A DNA stretch of 23,767 bases from CAZUCE01 sp964619265 (lineage in GTDB: Bacteria; Planctomycetota; UBA1135; GCA-002686595), in assembly GCA_964619265.1 (NCBI GenBank), contig CAZUCE010000054.1:1-23767 (forward strand), written 5' to 3'. A model generated the notes under the pieces. The model was not told the origin of the DNA. It saw nothing but the letters and a program-made list of their open reading frames with translations, and made no database searches. Below, piece by piece: positions 23,186-23,767 of this stretch. The translations under genes and the position numbers were made by a program. Numbering within the stretch: the stretch's first letter is position 1; every line of letters begins with the position of its first letter.

Positions 23186-23756
23186 AGAGATCCTCGAGGG
23201 CTTCGAGGCCGTTGGCCTCCAGGATCTCGACCAGGTCGGTCGAGCGGAAGTCGGCGCGCCAGCCTTCGCGGGGATCTTCGCACTGGGCGCGATCGATCGT
23301 GGCGTAGTGAACGATCCCCTTGGCGCCCGGGCGCAGCACGCGGGCGAACTCGGCGAAGTAGCTGGCGACTTCAGGCTTTTCGATGTGAACAAACACGTCG
23401 AAGCTCCACAGCAAATCGATCGAGGCGTCTCCCAGGAACGGCAGGGTGGCGCCGTCGTTTTGGTGGAGCTTCAGGCCGGGGAGCTCGCCGAAGCGTTCGG
23501 CGCACAGGTCGAGGGCCGTGCGGGTCAGGTCGACCAGGTGCAGTTCGGACGGCTTCGAAGCGATCAACTCGGTGGTCCAGCGCCCGCCGCCCGGGCCGAT
23601 CTCCAAAATCCGTTGGCCGGATTCCAGGTGGGGGCGCAGAGCCTGGTCCAGAATCGCTTGGCGCCAAACCTCGTCCGGAGTCCAGCTTTCTCCCAGGTCC
23701 GACCAGTCGTATTCCTTCCCCCAAAAGCGGCTGTTTTCTTCGCGGGTGGGGGTCAT
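23130..23756 (-). CDS. Class I SAM-dependent methyltransferase
   Basis: The 208-residue protein starts at the ATG at 23756, 11 bases from the window edge, so it is complete. Motif I is ILEIGPGGGRW (about 49-59). The acidic tip of strand 2 is in LHLVDLTRTALDLCAERF (about 73-90), followed by NDGATLPFLGDASIDLLWSF (about 98-117) and the post-motif FARVLRPGAKGIVHYATIDRA. This is a Methyltransf_11/25-type enzyme using S-adenosylmethionine; the substrate is unknown. It overlaps the sulfatase-like gene by 56 bases, so the two are probably co-transcribed. Further operon genes may lie upstream beyond the window. The ATG is preceded by CCCCT, not a Shine-Dalgarno. Confidence 0.9.
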   Translation of the reverse strand: MTPTREENSRFWGKEYDWSDLGESWTPDEVWRQAILDQALRPHLESGQRILEIGPGGGRWTTELIASKPSELHLVDLTRTALDLCAERFGELPGLKLHQNDGATLPFLGDASIDLLWSFDVFVHIEKPEVASYFAEFARVLRPGAKGIVHYATIDRAQCEDPREGWRADFRSTDLVEILEANGLEALEDLYDPHISHTNSSIAVFRRP

Positions 23757-23767
23757 AGGGGCGCAGG

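Noticed and set aside
23186..23392. N-terminal extension of the sulfatase-like protein
   Set aside because: It would lie inside the methyltransferase gene and bury the signal peptide behind about 70 extra residues.
1..23767. Mobile element, CRISPR array, phage, defence island or biosynthetic cluster
   Set aside because: No transposase, integrase, spaced direct repeats, tRNA attachment site, restriction or toxin-antitoxin genes, and no polyketide or peptide synthetase modules are visible.
1..23767. tRNA, rRNA or riboswitch
   Set aside because: No cloverleaf with a GTTCGAATC-type arm, no conserved rRNA segment and no riboswitch-like leader was found; gaps between genes are too short for most of these.

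Overview
The window is about 24 kb of high-GC DNA packed with protein-coding genes. It looks like the chromosome of a member of the Planctomycetota, though I cannot name a genus. Four things point there. (i) An ECF sigma factor sits directly upstream of a membrane-linked Ser/Thr kinase. (ii) A large secreted or lipid-anchored sulfatase-superfamily protein is present. (iii) The secreted protein at 45-1688 carries an N-terminal domain of a type I recognise from planctomycete exported proteins. (iv) Shine-Dalgarno sequences are largely missing. I see no tRNA, rRNA, CRISPR array, insertion sequence, integrase or phage gene. This is resident chromosome rather than an obvious island.

Layout, left to right. 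45-3256 (+): two exported or anchored proteins of unknown function with a hairpin terminator between them. 3285-4544 (-): an MFS transporter. 4756-8029 (-): a tightly coupled cassette of family-2 glycosyltransferase, SAM methyltransferase and DUF2142/GT-C-like membrane protein, joined by GTGA stop/start overlaps; this is likely an envelope glycan or glycolipid assembly unit. 8132-9484 (+): an APC amino-acid permease, convergent with a Nudix hydrolase plus PlsC-like acyltransferase pair (9524-11433, -). An 18-bp perfect inverted repeat lies across the stop codons of the permease and acyltransferase genes. 11630-13327 (+): a FadD-type acyl-CoA ligase, facing a FadE-type acyl-CoA dehydrogenase (13567-16068, -) across a 239-bp spacer with a strong hairpin.

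16240-23756 (-) is one long co-directional run. Its transcription order is SAM methyltransferase, sulfatase-like hydrolase, ECF sigma factor, Ser/Thr kinase, LOG-family phosphoribohydrolase, DUF4442 hot-dog protein, chalcone-isomerase-like exported protein. The first six are separated by at most 49 bp and four of the five junctions overlap, so they probably form an operon. The sigma/kinase pair is the likely regulatory core. Fatty-acid activation (FadD), the first oxidation step (FadE), a hot-dog acyl-thioester-type protein, a CoA-diphosphatase-like Nudix enzyme, an acyltransferase and a chalcone-isomerase-like (fatty-acid-binding-type) protein lie within 8.2 kb. This suggests a neighbourhood biased toward acyl-lipid metabolism, although it is spread over several transcription units.

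The most unusual signals are: the kinase's C-terminal run of about 18 Gly-led five-residue units; a Thr in place of the sulfatase Cys/Ser nucleophile; the inverted repeat that makes two unrelated convergent proteins end in the same residues RPQR; and the sigma-kinase-LOG-hydrolase operon itself. All functions are inferred from sequence motifs only.
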